A stretch of 64,000 nucleotides of DNA from Lelliottia amnigena (GCA_900635465.1 LR134135.1:2480001-2544000), one strand, 5' to 3'; positions 48,772-59,937 are shown, numbered from the stretch's first letter. Translations and numbers: made by a program. The notes: generated by a model not told the origin, from the sequence alone.

Positions 48772-49011
48772 ATGAGATTAATCATTCGGACAATTGTTGT
48801 CCTGGCCATTGTGTGGATAGGATTATTATTATCAGGCTATGGCGTACTCGTGGGAAGTAAAGAAAACGCGGCCGGATTAGGGATTCAATGTCAGTACCTT
48901 ACCGCCAGAGGAATCAGCACTGCGCAATATTTACACACTGACAGCGGTGTCATTGGTTTGTCTAACTGCCCGATTCTGCGCAAAAGTCAGATGGTCGTGG
49001 ATAACGGTTAA
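48772..49011 (+). CDS. yobH: YobH small secreted or membrane protein
   Basis: This 79-residue protein begins MRLIIRTIVVLAIVWIGLLL, a signal-anchor-like hydrophobic segment. GVLVGSKENAAGLGIQCQYL near residue 24 and NCPILRKSQMVVDNG at the end match E. coli YobH (79 residues). Two cysteines could form a disulfide outside the membrane. Its function is unknown. It lies between mgrB and kdgR as in E. coli. Confidence 0.93.
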   Translation: MRLIIRTIVVLAIVWIGLLLSGYGVLVGSKENAAGLGIQCQYLTARGISTAQYLHTDSGVIGLSNCPILRKSQMVVDNG

Positions 49012-49058
49012 TTGTGCCCTGCTTTGATACGCAGTGCCAAACAAGCAATGCCGGACAA

Positions 49059-49090
49059 ACAGAAACGCCGCGGTGACGCGGCGTTTCTGT
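49059..49090. terminator. bidirectional terminator between yobH and kdgR
   Basis: ACAGAAACGCCGCG and CGCGGCGTTTCTGT are perfect 14-bp arms around GTGA. It lies between convergent genes. T-runs are short, so it may also act as a strong structural barrier. Confidence 0.75.
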
Positions 49091-49100
49091 GCTTCAGCCA

Positions 49101-49892
49101 TTAGAATGGATAGTCGTTATAACCCATCTGTTCAGAAATTTTGCGCGCAGCGGTATGCAGCATTTCAACATATTCGTGCAGACGTTCTTCTGAGAAACGA
49201 AGCGTAGGGAAAGAAATACTTAACCCTGCGATAACCACGCCAAAACGGTCAAATACCGGGACGCCAATGCAGCGCAGCCCCTCTTCCTGCTCCTGATTAT
49301 CTTCGCCATAACCCTGCTCACGCACTTTATCAAGCACTGTCAGTAGCTCTTCTGTGCTGGTGATGGTGCGCTCAGTGCTACGTTTGTACTCAACGTCCTG
49401 GAGGATCTCTTTGACTTCCTCACGGTCACGCCACGCCAGCAGGACCTTACCAATGGCCGTACTGTAAAGCGGGTTGCGACGACCAATGCGCGAATACATG
49501 CGCAGGTTATACATAGAATCTATTTTATGAATATAAACGATGCTGTCTTCATCAAGCGCCCCAAGGTGCACGGTTTCTTTCGTCAAACGAGAAAGTTCAC
49601 GCATCTGGATATCAGCACTGCGAATAAGATCAACATTTTGAAGTGCGCGAGCGCCCAGCTCAAATAGCTTCAGCGTCAGAGAATATTTCTCAGACTCGCC
49701 TTCCTGAGCGACATAGCCCAGGGATTTCATGGTTTGCAGAAAGCGATAAACAGTGCTTTTTGACATCATCACACGTTGCGACAACTCTGTAATACCAATT
49801 TCGCGCTCTTCACCCAGCGCCTGTAAGATGCCAAACACCTTCAGCACGGAAGAAACAGAATCTGGCTGCTTGTCCAAATCTGCGATTGCCAT
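49101..49892 (-). CDS. kdgR: KdgR, IclR-family repressor of KDG/pectin catabolism
   Basis: KdgR represses genes for 2-keto-3-deoxygluconate and hexuronate degradation and is released by KDG. The N-terminal winged helix contains ITELSQRVMMSKSTVYRFLQ near residue 35. The C-terminal IclR effector domain has YSTAIGKVLLAWRDREEVKE near residue 141 and GLRCIGVPVFDRFGVVIAGL near residue 213. The length, 263, is identical to E. coli. It is divergent from the exporter gene yebQ, as in E. coli. Confidence 0.96.
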   Translation of the reverse strand: MAIADLDKQPDSVSSVLKVFGILQALGEEREIGITELSQRVMMSKSTVYRFLQTMKSLGYVAQEGESEKYSLTLKLFELGARALQNVDLIRSADIQMRELSRLTKETVHLGALDEDSIVYIHKIDSMYNLRMYSRIGRRNPLYSTAIGKVLLAWRDREEVKEILQDVEYKRSTERTITSTEELLTVLDKVREQGYGEDNQEQEEGLRCIGVPVFDRFGVVIAGLSISFPTLRFSEERLHEYVEMLHTAARKISEQMGYNDYPF

Positions 49893-50070
49893 TTATCACC
49901 TCATTGCGAGTGTTTTATAAAAATCAGAACCGGTTTTTATTATAAATTCGCGTTCGTCTTGCTGCAATCGTTCTGCGTTTACTTCGTTACAAATCTGCGA
50001 CATAAAACCGAAATATCAGTGCTAAAATAGTGACACTAAGAATTATAACCTCCTGAGCATTTCATTTTCT

Positions 50071-51444
50071 ATGGAAAAAATTCCCTCTGACGGCTTACCG
50101 TTACCCCAACGCTATGGCGCGATTGCCACAATTATTATCGGTATTTCGATGGCGGTTCTTGATGGGGCGATTGCCAACGTTGCGCTACCGACCATTGCCA
50201 GCGATCTTCACGCATCACCCGCCAGTTCAATCTGGATCGTCAATGCTTACCAGATAGCCATTGTGATTTCCTTGCTGTCTTTCTCTTTCCTGGGCGATAT
50301 GTTCGGTTATCGCCGCATTTATCAGTGCGGACTTGCCGTCTTCACCGTGACATCTCTGTTTTGTGCGCTATCAGATTCATTGCATACGTTGACTATCGCG
50401 CGTATTGCGCAGGGATTTGGTGGCGCAGCGTTAATGAGCGTCAATACAGCGCTGATAAGGCTTATCTATCCCCAGAAGCAGCTCGGCCGCGGGATGGGAA
50501 TTAACTCCTTCATTGTGGCCGTTTCATCTGCTGCGGGTCCGACGGTTGCTGCGGCCATTCTCTCCGTGGCCTCGTGGCAATGGCTGTTTTTGATTAACGT
50601 GCCGCTGGGTATTGTTGCCCTGCTCTTTGCACTGCGTTATCTCCCGGCGAACGGAGCGAAAAGCGCGATGCCGCGTTTTGATCTTCCCAGTGCTGTGATG
50701 AATGCGCTGACCTTCGGCCTGCTCATCACTGCGCTAAGCGGTTTTGCGCAGGGGCACTCCCTTCGTCTTATCGCCGCAGAAATTATCGCCATGTTGATCG
50801 TTGGGTTCTTTTTCGTTCGCCGTCAGCTGGCATTGCCGGTGCCTCTCCTGCCCGTAGACCTGTTACGTATTCCGCTTTTTTCGCTATCGATCGGGACATC
50901 CATTTGCTCGTTTTGCGCGCAGATGCTGGCGCTTGTCTCGCTGCCCTTCTTTTTGCAAAACATCGTGGGACGCACAGAAGTCGAAACGGGGCTGCTGCTC
51001 ACGCCGTGGCCGCTCGCTACCATGGTTATGGCTCCGCTCGCAGGCTACCTGATTGAACGCGTACATGCAGGATTATTGGGGGCAATGGGTCTGGTGGTGA
51101 TGGCCACAGGTCTTTTCGCTCTCGCGATGCTGCCCGCCTCGCCAACAGATGCCGATATTATCTGGAGAATGATCCTGTGCGGCGCCGGATTCGGTTTATT
51201 CCAGTCACCCAATAACCACACCATTATGTCCGCAGCCCCGCGCCATCGCAGCGGAGGCGCCAGTGGTATGCTGGGTACCGCGCGTTTGCTAGGGCAAAGC
51301 ATTGGCGCAGCGCTGGTCGCGCTCATGTTTAACCTGGCCGGACAAAATGGTACCCATATTGCCCTGTTTACCGCTGGGACACTGGCAACGATCGCCGCTA
51401 TCATCAGCGGACTGCGTGTGATCCAACCTCGGACAGAGGCATAA
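50071..51444 (+). CDS. yebQ: MFS drug-efflux-type transporter YebQ
   Basis: This 457-residue transporter belongs to the DHA2 (14-segment) drug:proton antiporter family. LDGAIANVALPTIASDLHAS near residue 32 is the family motif D1, and LGDMFGYRRIYQCGL near residue 76 is the loop 2-3 signature. The length is identical to E. coli YebQ. Its substrate is unknown. It is divergent from kdgR and may belong to the KdgR regulon, as reported for related bacteria; no KdgR site was identified by eye. Confidence 0.93.
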   Translation: MEKIPSDGLPLPQRYGAIATIIIGISMAVLDGAIANVALPTIASDLHASPASSIWIVNAYQIAIVISLLSFSFLGDMFGYRRIYQCGLAVFTVTSLFCALSDSLHTLTIARIAQGFGGAALMSVNTALIRLIYPQKQLGRGMGINSFIVAVSSAAGPTVAAAILSVASWQWLFLINVPLGIVALLFALRYLPANGAKSAMPRFDLPSAVMNALTFGLLITALSGFAQGHSLRLIAAEIIAMLIVGFFFVRRQLALPVPLLPVDLLRIPLFSLSIGTSICSFCAQMLALVSLPFFLQNIVGRTEVETGLLLTPWPLATMVMAPLAGYLIERVHAGLLGAMGLVVMATGLFALAMLPASPTDADIIWRMILCGAGFGLFQSPNNHTIMSAAPRHRSGGASGMLGTARLLGQSIGAALVALMFNLAGQNGTHIALFTAGTLATIAAIISGLRVIQPRTEA

Positions 51445-51477
51445 AAAAAGCCGGGAGACGTTTTGCGTCTCCCGGCC
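51442..51477. terminator. terminator between yebQ and htpX
   Basis: GCCGGGAGACG and CGTCTCCCGGC arms around TTTTG. The A-run before it becomes a T-run on the minus strand, so it ends htpX best. On the plus strand the T-run is weak. Confidence 0.85.
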
Positions 51478-51500
51478 TGCTTTGTTACCTAAAGCGAATT

Positions 51501-52383
51501 TTATTTAATGTACTGCCCACTGCGCAGCGCTTCGATACGTTTATCCAGCGGCGGGTGAGTCATAAACATTTCACTCAGCGATTTTGATTTACCGTTGATG
51601 CAAAATGCCATCATGCTGGTCGCTTCCCTGCGGCTCGTAGCTGGTTTTAAGACGCTGCAATGCCGCAATCATTTTTTCCCGGCCGACGAGTTTTGCCGAT
51701 CCTGCATCAGCATGGAATTCGCGGTGACGCGAGAACCACATTGTAATAATGCTCGCGAGAATACCGAATACCAGTTCCAGCACCATCGCGACGGCAAAAT
51801 AAATCAACGGGTTGCCGTTGTTCCCTTCACCTTCATCACGGTTACCGCCCATAAATCCGGCAGCAATTTGCGCCAGAATACGGGAGATGAAAATAACAAA
51901 CGTGTTCACTACGCCCTGAATCAGGGTCATGGTGACCATATCACCATTGGCGATGTGGCTAATTTCATGCGCAATAACCGCTTCGGCCTCATCACGACTC
52001 ATGTTTTGCAAAAGCCCGGTGCTCACGGCAACCAGCGATGCATCGCGGCGCGCGCCGGTGGCAAACGCGTTAATATCCGGTGCGTGATAAATCGCTACCT
52101 GAGGCATTTTGATACCCGCCTGGCGCGACTGCTGAGCAACCGTGTTCATCAGCCAATGTTCCATGTCATTGCGCGGTTGTTCGATAACCTCACCACCCAC
52201 AGATTTCAGGGCCATCCATTTCGACATCAACAACGAAATGAAGGAACCACCAAAACCAAACAGCAGCGCCATAATCAACAGACCCTGAACGCTGCTCGAC
52301 TGAATTCCCGTCAGGCTTAGCACAAGCCCGAAGACCACCATAACCGCCAGGTTGGTGAGCAGGAAGAGCGCGATTCGCATCAT
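51501..52383 (-). CDS. htpX: membrane zinc protease HtpX, frameshifted here
   Basis: HtpX is an inner-membrane metalloprotease of the M48 family for quality control of membrane proteins, with FtsH. The zinc site HEISH near residue 140 lies in [13 protein letters not shown], with the third ligand downstream in [13 protein letters not shown] near residue 222. Two N-terminal and two central membrane segments are present. An extra base near 51626 breaks the frame after KTSYEPQ. Removing it gives [20 protein letters not shown] and an end of QYIK, 293 residues, identical to E. coli. In E. coli it is in the Cpx regulon. Confidence 0.94.
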
Positions 52384-52540
52384 AATTTTCTTTTAACCTC
52401 TGTTTAACAAAACGCACTATGCGATTACCCACATCGTATGGGTATTGTGGCTATTTTCAAGGATTCGAGCGGTGTAAGTCACCAGAAAGACACAACTTTA
52501 CATTGTTTATTGGCTTACTGACGGGAGGTTGCAGAACTAA

Positions 52541-52570
52541 AAAAAACAGGCACAATTTCTTGTGCCTGTC
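52541..52570 (-). terminator. prc terminator
   Basis: ACAGGCACAA and TTGTGCCTGT arms around TTTC, followed on the minus strand by a run of seven T residues. It overlaps the last bases after the prc stop. Confidence 0.9.
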
Positions 52571-52576
52571 GGGTCT

Positions 52577-54625
52577 TTATTTGACTGGAGCGGGCTGAAC
52601 CGCAGGTTTGTCTTTTACCTGCTTCGCCAGGTCGAGCGCGATGTGCACCGTCTCGTCCAGATACGGATCTGGCTCCTGATAATCTTTCGGCAGATCGTCC
52701 AGTTTTTTCAGAAGCGGCTTGCCTTCGCGTTTCAAACGGTCATTGATGCGTGCCAGACGCGTTGCATCGTCTTCCGTATTCTCTTTCTCACGCTGAGCAT
52801 AATTAAGAGACACGATATTCCGTTTTTCTTTCAGGGCATTGAAACGGGCAATGTCCTTCATGATGTACTGGAATTCCGGATCTTTTGCGATACGGTCATT
52901 GTGCGCTTTCAACAACTCGGGACCAAACTGGGTCATGTCACCAGATTTCACGAAGGTGGCAGCATTGATGCTGTCCCACGGCAACGCGTTATCTTCAAAC
53001 TTCTCACCCGTTTCAGTCTCTTCCGTTCCTGTCGGCATCATGATATCTGGCGTCACGCCTTTACGCTGTGTACTTCCGCCATTCACGCGATAGAACTTCT
53101 GAATGGTGTACTGCACAGAACCGAGTGCAGGCCATTCCGGGCGCAGCATCTGGTCGTAAATGCGATTCAGGGAGCGGTACTGCTGTACCGTGCCTTTACC
53201 GAAAGTCGGTTCGCCGACAATCAACGCGCGACCATAATCCTGCATCGCAGCGGCAAAGATTTCAGAGGCGGACGCGCTAAAGCGGTCAACCAGCACCACC
53301 AGCGGGCCTTTGTAATACACAACGCCGTCGGTATCCGCATCTTCACGCACTTTGCCATTGTTATCACGTACCTGGACAACCGGTCCAGACGGGATAAACA
53401 GGCCAGAAAGTGAAACGGCTTCTGTCAGAGCCCCCCCGCCATTGGTCCGCAGGTCGATGATCACGCTACTGACATTCTGCTTTTCAAGCTTCTGCAGTTG
53501 CACTTTCACATCGTCTGTCAAACCGACGTAGAAACCAGGAATATCGAGAACGCCGACTTTTTCTTTGCCAACGGTTTTCACTGACATTTTCACCGCGCGA
53601 TCTTCAAGACGAATACGCTCGCGAGTCAGTGTCACAGTTTTGGTCTTCGTACCTTTACCGGCAGGCAGGATCTCAAGGCGGACCTTGCTTCCTTTCGGGC
53701 CTTTGATAAGGGCAACCACATCATCAAGGCGCCAGCCGATCACATCGACCATGCCCTGACCCGTCTGACCAACGCCAACAATTCGGTCGCCCACACCAAT
53801 GGATTTACTCTTCGCCGCAGGACCACCCGCGACCATGGAGTTAATCACCGTGTAATCTTCATCCATCTGCAGCACTGCGCCAATACCTTCCAGAGACAGG
53901 CTCATTTCAGTATTGAACTGTTCAGTGTTACGCGGAGAAAGATAATTGGTGTGCGGATCGATTTCGTGGGCAAACGCGGTCATCGCCAGCGAGAATACAT
54001 CTTCACTGTTGGTTTGCGCCAAACGACGAATGGCCGATTTGTAGCGACGCGTCAGCGTTTCTCGGATCTCTTTCTCGTCTTTACCCGTGAGTTTCAGGCT
54101 CAGTTCATCGAACTTAACCTTACCGTCCCACAGCGCATTCAGCTCAGCTTCCGTTTTTGGCCACGGCGCCTTGCTGCGATCGAGATTAAAGTTGTCGTTG
54201 CCGGTAAAGTCCATTGGACGTTCCAGCACTTTAAGCGCGTATTGATAACGTTCAAAACGACGCTTCTGAGATTGGTTATACAGATCGTAGAACAGATCGA
54301 GTTTACCGCTGCGCAGCTCGTCGCCGACATCGGTTTTACGTTTTGCAAATTGTTCAATATCACTTGCCAGCAGCACATTATGGCTGTAATCCAGCAGGTT
54401 CAGGTATCGATCGAAGATTTTGGCCGAAAAGGCCTGATCGAGATCGAACTGACGATAGTGCGAACGGGTGAAACGCGACGTCACGCGCTCACTCACCGTT
54501 GCGTGCTGAGTCTCTTCCTTTAATACCGGAATTTGATCGGCCCGCGTAATATCGTCCGCAGCGAAGGCGTGGCCTGTTATTGCTAACAGGCCAGCCAGTG
54601 CGGTGATCTTAAAAAGAGTGTTCAT
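52577..54625 (-). CDS. prc: tail-specific periplasmic protease Prc
   Basis: Prc is a periplasmic C-terminal processing protease. In E. coli it trims the C-terminus of FtsI (PBP3) and degrades MepS with NlpI. The signal peptide ends near HAFA at residue 22. The PDZ domain lies near residues 240-330 (SLSLEGIGAVLQMDEDYTVI then VGDRIVGVGQ). The serine/lysine dyad is in DRFSASASEIFAAAMQDYG near residue 450 and PTFGKGTVQQY about 25 residues later. The start at 54625 gives 682 residues, as in E. coli. It shares this window with a PBP3 paralogue. Confidence 0.97.
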   Translation of the reverse strand: MNTLFKITALAGLLAITGHAFAADDITRADQIPVLKEETQHATVSERVTSRFTRSHYRQFDLDQAFSAKIFDRYLNLLDYSHNVLLASDIEQFAKRKTDVGDELRSGKLDLFYDLYNQSQKRRFERYQYALKVLERPMDFTGNDNFNLDRSKAPWPKTEAELNALWDGKVKFDELSLKLTGKDEKEIRETLTRRYKSAIRRLAQTNSEDVFSLAMTAFAHEIDPHTNYLSPRNTEQFNTEMSLSLEGIGAVLQMDEDYTVINSMVAGGPAAKSKSIGVGDRIVGVGQTGQGMVDVIGWRLDDVVALIKGPKGSKVRLEILPAGKGTKTKTVTLTRERIRLEDRAVKMSVKTVGKEKVGVLDIPGFYVGLTDDVKVQLQKLEKQNVSSVIIDLRTNGGGALTEAVSLSGLFIPSGPVVQVRDNNGKVREDADTDGVVYYKGPLVVLVDRFSASASEIFAAAMQDYGRALIVGEPTFGKGTVQQYRSLNRIYDQMLRPEWPALGSVQYTIQKFYRVNGGSTQRKGVTPDIMMPTGTEETETGEKFEDNALPWDSINAATFVKSGDMTQFGPELLKAHNDRIAKDPEFQYIMKDIARFNALKEKRNIVSLNYAQREKENTEDDATRLARINDRLKREGKPLLKKLDDLPKDYQEPDPYLDETVHIALDLAKQVKDKPAVQPAPVK

Positions 54626-54644
54626 GCCAGGCTTGGCCTCCGTT

Positions 54645-55328
54645 TCAGAACACCAGGTGTTCTGCGCGTACAATCATTGACATGCCAGAAGTCAGCTGCA
54701 CACGAACGCCATCTTTGGTGATTTCGAGTACGGTGGCATCCATCGCATTGTTACCCGCTTTCACCTTGAGAGACTGACCGACGCTCAGCGCGTTGATGTC
54801 AGAAACCGGAGTGTGGCGTTGTTCTTCACGAGCTGCAGGTTGTGCTTTAGCCGCTGGCTTATCTGCACGCGGTTTGCGCTCGCTATTTTCGTTACGACGC
54901 GGAGCAGGACGCGGTTTGCGTTCACGACGTGGTGCTTCTTCACCATTCGCCGCGGCAGCTTCGCGTTTTTTCGCCTGCTGCTCAGCACGCTGTGCCTGAA
55001 CACGCGCTTTCGCTTCTTCAAGCTGTTTACGGGCATGCTCAACATGCTGCTCGTCCAGCTCACCACAAGGGTTGCCGTCGAGATCGACACGCGTCGCGCC
55101 CAGCTTGATACCGTAAAGGTAACGCCAGCTTGAAGTATAAAGACGTAAGGCAGAGCGAAGTTGGGTTTTACTGAGACTCATCTCACCCTCAACGCGTGCT
55201 ACCAGATCCTGAAAAATACCAATTTTCAGGGGGCGAGCTTCGCCTTCAGCACTGAAACACTGTGGGAAACGCTCTGCCAGAAAGGCGATAACTTCTTTGC
55301 TACTATTCAACTTAGGTTGATTTTCCAT
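54645..55328 (-). CDS. proQ: RNA chaperone ProQ
   Basis: ProQ is a global RNA-binding protein that stabilises sRNAs and mRNA 3' ends and affects ProP levels. The FinO-type domain covers residues 1-120 ([20 protein letters not shown] near residue 10; [20 protein letters not shown] near residue 54). A charged linker rich in Lys, Arg and Ala follows. The C-terminal Tudor-like domain has [20 protein letters not shown] near residue 182. The length is 227 against 232 in E. coli, the difference being in the linker. It lies 19 bases upstream of prc. Confidence 0.97.
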   Translation of the reverse strand: MENQPKLNSSKEVIAFLAERFPQCFSAEGEARPLKIGIFQDLVARVEGEMSLSKTQLRSALRLYTSSWRYLYGIKLGATRVDLDGNPCGELDEQHVEHARKQLEEAKARVQAQRAEQQAKKREAAAANGEEAPRRERKPRPAPRRNENSERKPRADKPAAKAQPAAREEQRHTPVSDINALSVGQSLKVKAGNNAMDATVLEITKDGVRVQLTSGMSMIVRAEHLVF

Positions 55329-55425
55329 GAAATTTCCTGATTACAACGGACGTTGCCAATAAGCCGCAGGCATGAACAGGCGACATTATAATGACGCCAT
55401 CCGTAAATGCTACGTTATCCGTTGA

Positions 55426-55923
55426 TTATCCTGCGACGCTCGCAAAGAATTTTTGATAATCGGTCGCGTTTAATACGTTTTCCAGATTTGCGACTAACTC
55501 GCGAAGGCCCTGCTCATCTTCTTCAGTGAAGCGGCCAAACGCGGTACTGTCGATATCCAGAACGCCAATAATCTGATTTTTTACGCTAAGCGGCAGAACG
55601 ATTTCGGCATTACTCGCCGAATCGCATGCAATATGTCCGTCGAAGGCATGTACATCTTCAACGCGCTGGACCTGATTTTGAGCAACCGCCGTACCGCATA
55701 CGCCCCGACCTACCGGGATTCGCACGCACGCCAGCTTGCCCTGGAACGGTCCGAGTACCAGCGTATTCCCTTCCAGAAGGTAAAACCCCGCCCAGTTCAC
55801 ATCCGACAAACGTTCAAACAGCAACGCGCTGGTGTTAGCCAGAGTCGCTAAAAAACTGGTCTCACCTGTCATCAATGCCTGGAAATCGCGGTTAAGATCC
55901 GCGTAGAATTCTGTTTTGTTCAT
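55426..55923 (-). CDS. msrC: free methionine-R-sulfoxide reductase
   Basis: MsrC (YebR) reduces free methionine-R-sulfoxide in the cytoplasm through a GAF-domain active site. The three catalytic cysteines are visible: two in LACVRIPVGRGVCGTAVAQN (about residues 84 and 94) and one in HIACDSASNAEIVLPL (about residue 118). The length, 165, equals E. coli. Confidence 0.96.
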   Translation of the reverse strand: MNKTEFYADLNRDFQALMTGETSFLATLANTSALLFERLSDVNWAGFYLLEGNTLVLGPFQGKLACVRIPVGRGVCGTAVAQNQVQRVEDVHAFDGHIACDSASNAEIVLPLSVKNQIIGVLDIDSTAFGRFTEEDEQGLRELVANLENVLNATDYQKFFASVAG

Positions 55924-56052
55924 TAATCAATCACTTGGTTGTCTACAAAATGTGTGCATAGCCTTTTTAACTAAACATTAAATGCTTTCATTCTCAAGAT
56001 GAATCCCAAGATGAGTTAATATAACGTTAATTAATCCTTTTATGCGCGACTA

Positions 56053-57334
56053 ATGGCTCTCAATAATCCGAAAATTACGCCAGCAAGGAAGATCACTGTC
56101 CACTCGGTCAGCGATGCGCTACCGCGTGCACATTATCAGCGTTGCCCGCAGTGCGATACGCTTTTTATGTTGCCGAAGATGAATCGCACCAGAGCGCCTA
56201 TTGCCCTCGCTGCGACGCCAAAATCCGTGACGGACGCGACTGGTCATTGACGCGACTGGCTGCAATGGCTGTCACCATGATTTTGCTGATGCCGTTTGCA
56301 TGGAGCGAACCGTTGCTCAAGCTTTATCTGCTTGGCGTGCGGATCGACGCAAATCTGCTACAAGGTATATGGCAGATGACGCAGCAAGGCGATCCTCTGA
56401 CGGGAGCAATGGTGCTGTTTTGCACCGTCGGCGCCCCGGTGGTCCTGGTCGTTGCCATTGCGTATCTCTGGTTCGGCAATATTTTAGGCATGAATCTGCG
56501 CCCGGTCCTGCTGATGCTGGAGAAGCTCAAAGAGTGGGTGATGCTGGATATCTATCTGGTCGGCATCGGAGTAACGTCCATCAAAGTGCAGGATTACGCT
56601 TTCTTACAGCCGGGTATCGGGCTTTTTGCCTTCATCGCGCTTGTGCTGCTAAGCATCCTGACGCTGATTCACCTGAATGTGGAACAGCTGTGGGAGCGCT
56701 TCTATCCCCAGCGCCCTGCGACGCGCCCCGATCCTAATCTCAGGGCATGCCTGGGTTGCCACTTTACCGGATTACCTGATGCCCGGGGCCGCTGCCTCGC
56801 TGTCACATTCCGTTGCGCCTGCGCCGCAAGCACAGTTTGCAAAAATGTTGGGCCGCGTTGATCGCCTCGATTGTGTTCCTGCTGCCGGCGAATCTCCTGC
56901 CAATCTCAGTGATTTACCTTAACGGCGGACGACAGGAGGACACCATTATGTCTGGCATTATCTCCCTGGCGCACAGCAACTTTGCAGTGGCCGGTGTCGT
57001 GTTTATTGCCAGTATTTTGGTGCCATTTACCAAAGTCATTGTCATGTTTACCTTGCTCATCAGCATTCAGTTTAAGTGTGAACAAGGGCTACGGGCACGT
57101 ATTTTGCTTTTACGCTTCGTCACGTGGATTGGCCGCTGGTCGATGTTGGATTTGTTTGTTATTTCGTTGATGATGTCGCTGATCAATCGCGATCAGTTAC
57201 TTGCTTTTACTATGGGACCCGCGGCTTTTTATTTCGGCTCTGCGGTGATATTGACTATTCTTGCAGTGGAATGGCTGGATAGCCGCTTACTTTGGGATGC
57301 ACATGAGTCAGGAAACGCCCGCTTCGCCGACTGA
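56053..57334 (+). CDS. letA: LetA (YebS) membrane subunit of the Let lipid transport system, two frameshifts
   Basis: LetA is the inner-membrane partner of LetB in intermembrane lipid transport; it is a PqiA-family protein. Two zinc-ribbon pairs are visible: CPQC with CPRC near the N-terminus, and CLGC near residue 232 with a second pair CPRC expected in the shifted part. Eight membrane segments follow the two halves. A missing T near 56165 and a missing C near 56795 break the frame. Correcting both gives 427 residues, identical to E. coli, with [20 protein letters not shown] and [20 protein letters not shown] restored. It overlaps letB by 32 bases. Confidence 0.93.
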
Positions 57335-59937
57335 AGCGAGAATTAAAACAAAACGCCGTATTTCGCCTTTCTGGCTACTCCCTGTTATCGCACTGATGAT
57401 AGCGGGCTGGCTTATCTGGACGAGTTACGAAGATCGCGGTAATACCGTTACGATTGACTTCCAGACCGCCGACGGCATTGTCGCCGGGCGAACACCCGTG
57501 CGCTTCCAGGGCGTTGAAGTGGGCACGGTCCAGGATATCCGGCTTGGTAAGGATCTGAATAAAATCGAGGTTCGCGTCAGCATCAAAGCCGATATGAAGG
57601 ATGCGCTGCGCAGTGAAACCCAGTTCTGGCTGGTCACGCCAAAAGCGTCTCTGGCGGGCGTGTCCGGACTGGATGCACTGGTGGGCGGGAACTACATCGG
57701 CATGATGCCAGGTAAAGGTGAGCCTCAGGAACACTTTACCGCGCTGGATACGCAGCCTAAATACCGGCTGAATAACGGCGATCTGATGATTCAGCTCCAT
57801 TCGCCGGATTTGGGCTCGCTCAACAGCGGTTCGCTGGTCTATTTCCGCAAAATCCCGGTCGGACGCGTCTATGACTACGCCATTAATCCGAATAAACAAG
57901 GCGTCACGATTGATGTGCTGATCGAGCGTCGATTCACTTCGCTTGTCAAAAAAGGCAGTCGTTTCTGGAATGTTTCAGGCGTGGATGCTGACGTCAGTTT
58001 GAGCGGCGCAAAAGTGAAGCTCGAAAGCCTGGCAGCACTTGTTAACGGTGCCATCGCCTTCGACTCACCAGAGGGTTCAAAACCTGCCGAGGTAGATGAT
58101 AATTTCGGTCTCTATGCCGATCTGGCCCACAGCCAGCGCGGCGTGATCGTCAAACTGGCACTGCCGGACGCAAAAGGTCTGAAAGCGGGCTCTACCGCCG
58201 CTGATGTATCAAGGTTTACAGGTTGGTCAGCTCACGAAATTGACGCTGAATCCGGGCGGTTCGGTAACCGGTGAAATGACCGTTGACCCAAGCGTTGTCG
58301 ATCTGCTTCGCGAGGGAACACGTCTTGAGCTTCGCAATCCAAAACTCTCGCTCAGCGACGCCAACATTAGCAGTCTGCTGACAGGCAGCACCTTTGAGCT
58401 AATTCCCGGTGATGGGAAACCCAACAATAATTTTGTCATTGCCCCAGCGGACAAAGCCCTGCTGCAAAAACCCGGCGTGATGACGCTGACCCTCAATGCC
58501 CCCGAAAGCTACGGTATCGAAGCGGGCCAGCCGTTGCTGTTACATGGCGTGCAGGTGGGCCAGGTTCTTGAACGCAAGTTGACGGAAGATGGGGTGATTT
58601 TCTCCGTTGCGGTCGATCCGCAATACCGCGATTTAGTGCATGGCGATAGCAAATTTGTGGTTAACAGCCGCGTGGATGTCAAAGTTGGGTTCGACGGGGT
58701 CGAGTTCCTTGGCGCGAGCGCAGGCGAATGGCTAAGCGGCGGCATCCGTATCCTGCCGGGTCAGAAAGGGGAAATGCGCGAAGCCTATCCGCTGTATGCC
58801 AATCTGGATAAAGCGATCGAAAACAGCATGAGCGACCTGCCAACCACCACCTTAACGCTCAGCGCTGATACGCTGCCTGACGTTCAGGCCGGTTCTGTCG
58901 TTTTATATCGCAAGTTTCAGGTGGGCGAAATCATCACCGTGCGGCCGCGTGCCAATGCCTTTGATATCGAACTGCATATTAAACCGGAATATCGCAACTT
59001 ACTTACCGCCAACAGCGTGTTCTGGGCAGAAGGTGGGGCAAAAGTGCAGCTCAATGGTAGCGGGCTGACCGTGCAAGCGGCTCCCCTCTCCCGTGCACTG
59101 CGCGGTGCTATCAGCTTCGATAACTTGAGCGGTGCGGGTGCCAACCAGCGTAAAGGCGATAAACGTATTCTGTATCCGTCTGAAACCGCCGCACGTGCGG
59201 TTGGCGGCCAGATTACGCTGCACGCCTTTGATGCGGGTAAGCTCGCCGAAGGAATGCCGATTCGCTATTTAGGGATTGATATCGGTCAAATCCAGAAACT
59301 GACGTTGATCACCGCGCGCAATGAAGTGCAGGCTACGGCGGTACTTTATCCGGAATACGTGCAGAACTTTGCCCGGACGGGGACACGCTTCTCGGTCGTC
59401 ACGCCGCAGATTTCTGCAGCGGGCGTTGAGCATCTGGACACCATCCTGCAGCCTTATATCAACGTTGAACCGGGCAGCGGTAAGGCGCGTCGTGACTTTG
59501 AACTGCAGGAAGCGACGATTACCGACTCGCGTTATCTTGACGGGTTGAGCATTGTGGTCGAAGTGCCAGAAGCGGGCTCCATGAGCATCGGTACGCCAGT
59601 GTTGTTCCGCGGTATCGAGGTCGGGACCGTCACGGGTTTGACGTTGGGCACCCTGTCGGATCGCGTGATGGTCGGGCTGCGCATCAGCGAACGCTTCCAG
59701 CATCTGGTTCGCAACAACTCAGTCTTCTGGCTGGCGTCGGGCTATTCGCTGGACTTCGGTCTGACCGGCGGCGTAGTGAAAACCGGGACATTTAACCAGT
59801 TCATTCGCGGCGGTATCGCCTTCGCCACCCCGCCAGGCACACCGCTCGCGCCGAAAGCGCAGACGGGGAAACATTTCCTGTTGCTCGAGAGTGAACCGAA
59901 AGAGTGGCGTGAGTGGGGAACCGCACTGCCACGTTAA
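57303..59937 (+). CDS. letB: LetB (YebT) MCE-repeat lipid transport bridge, frameshifted here
   Basis: LetB forms a long hexameric tunnel of seven stacked MCE domains across the periplasm, carrying lipids between membranes. One N-terminal membrane segment ([19 protein letters not shown]) anchors it. MCE repeats begin near residue 45 and recur about every 115 residues, each with a GxxVxFxGxxVG-type entry such as [13 protein letters not shown] and [13 protein letters not shown]. An extra C near 58196 breaks the frame after LKAGST. Removing it gives [20 protein letters not shown] and 877 residues, identical to E. coli. The start at 57303 ([15 protein letters not shown]) lies inside letA. Confidence 0.95.

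Noticed and set aside
52392..52408. Direct repeat TTTAAC-CTCTG-TTTAAC as a CpxR box of htpX
   Set aside because: It lies 9-25 bases from the start codon, too close to serve as an upstream activator site, and matches GTAAA only loosely.
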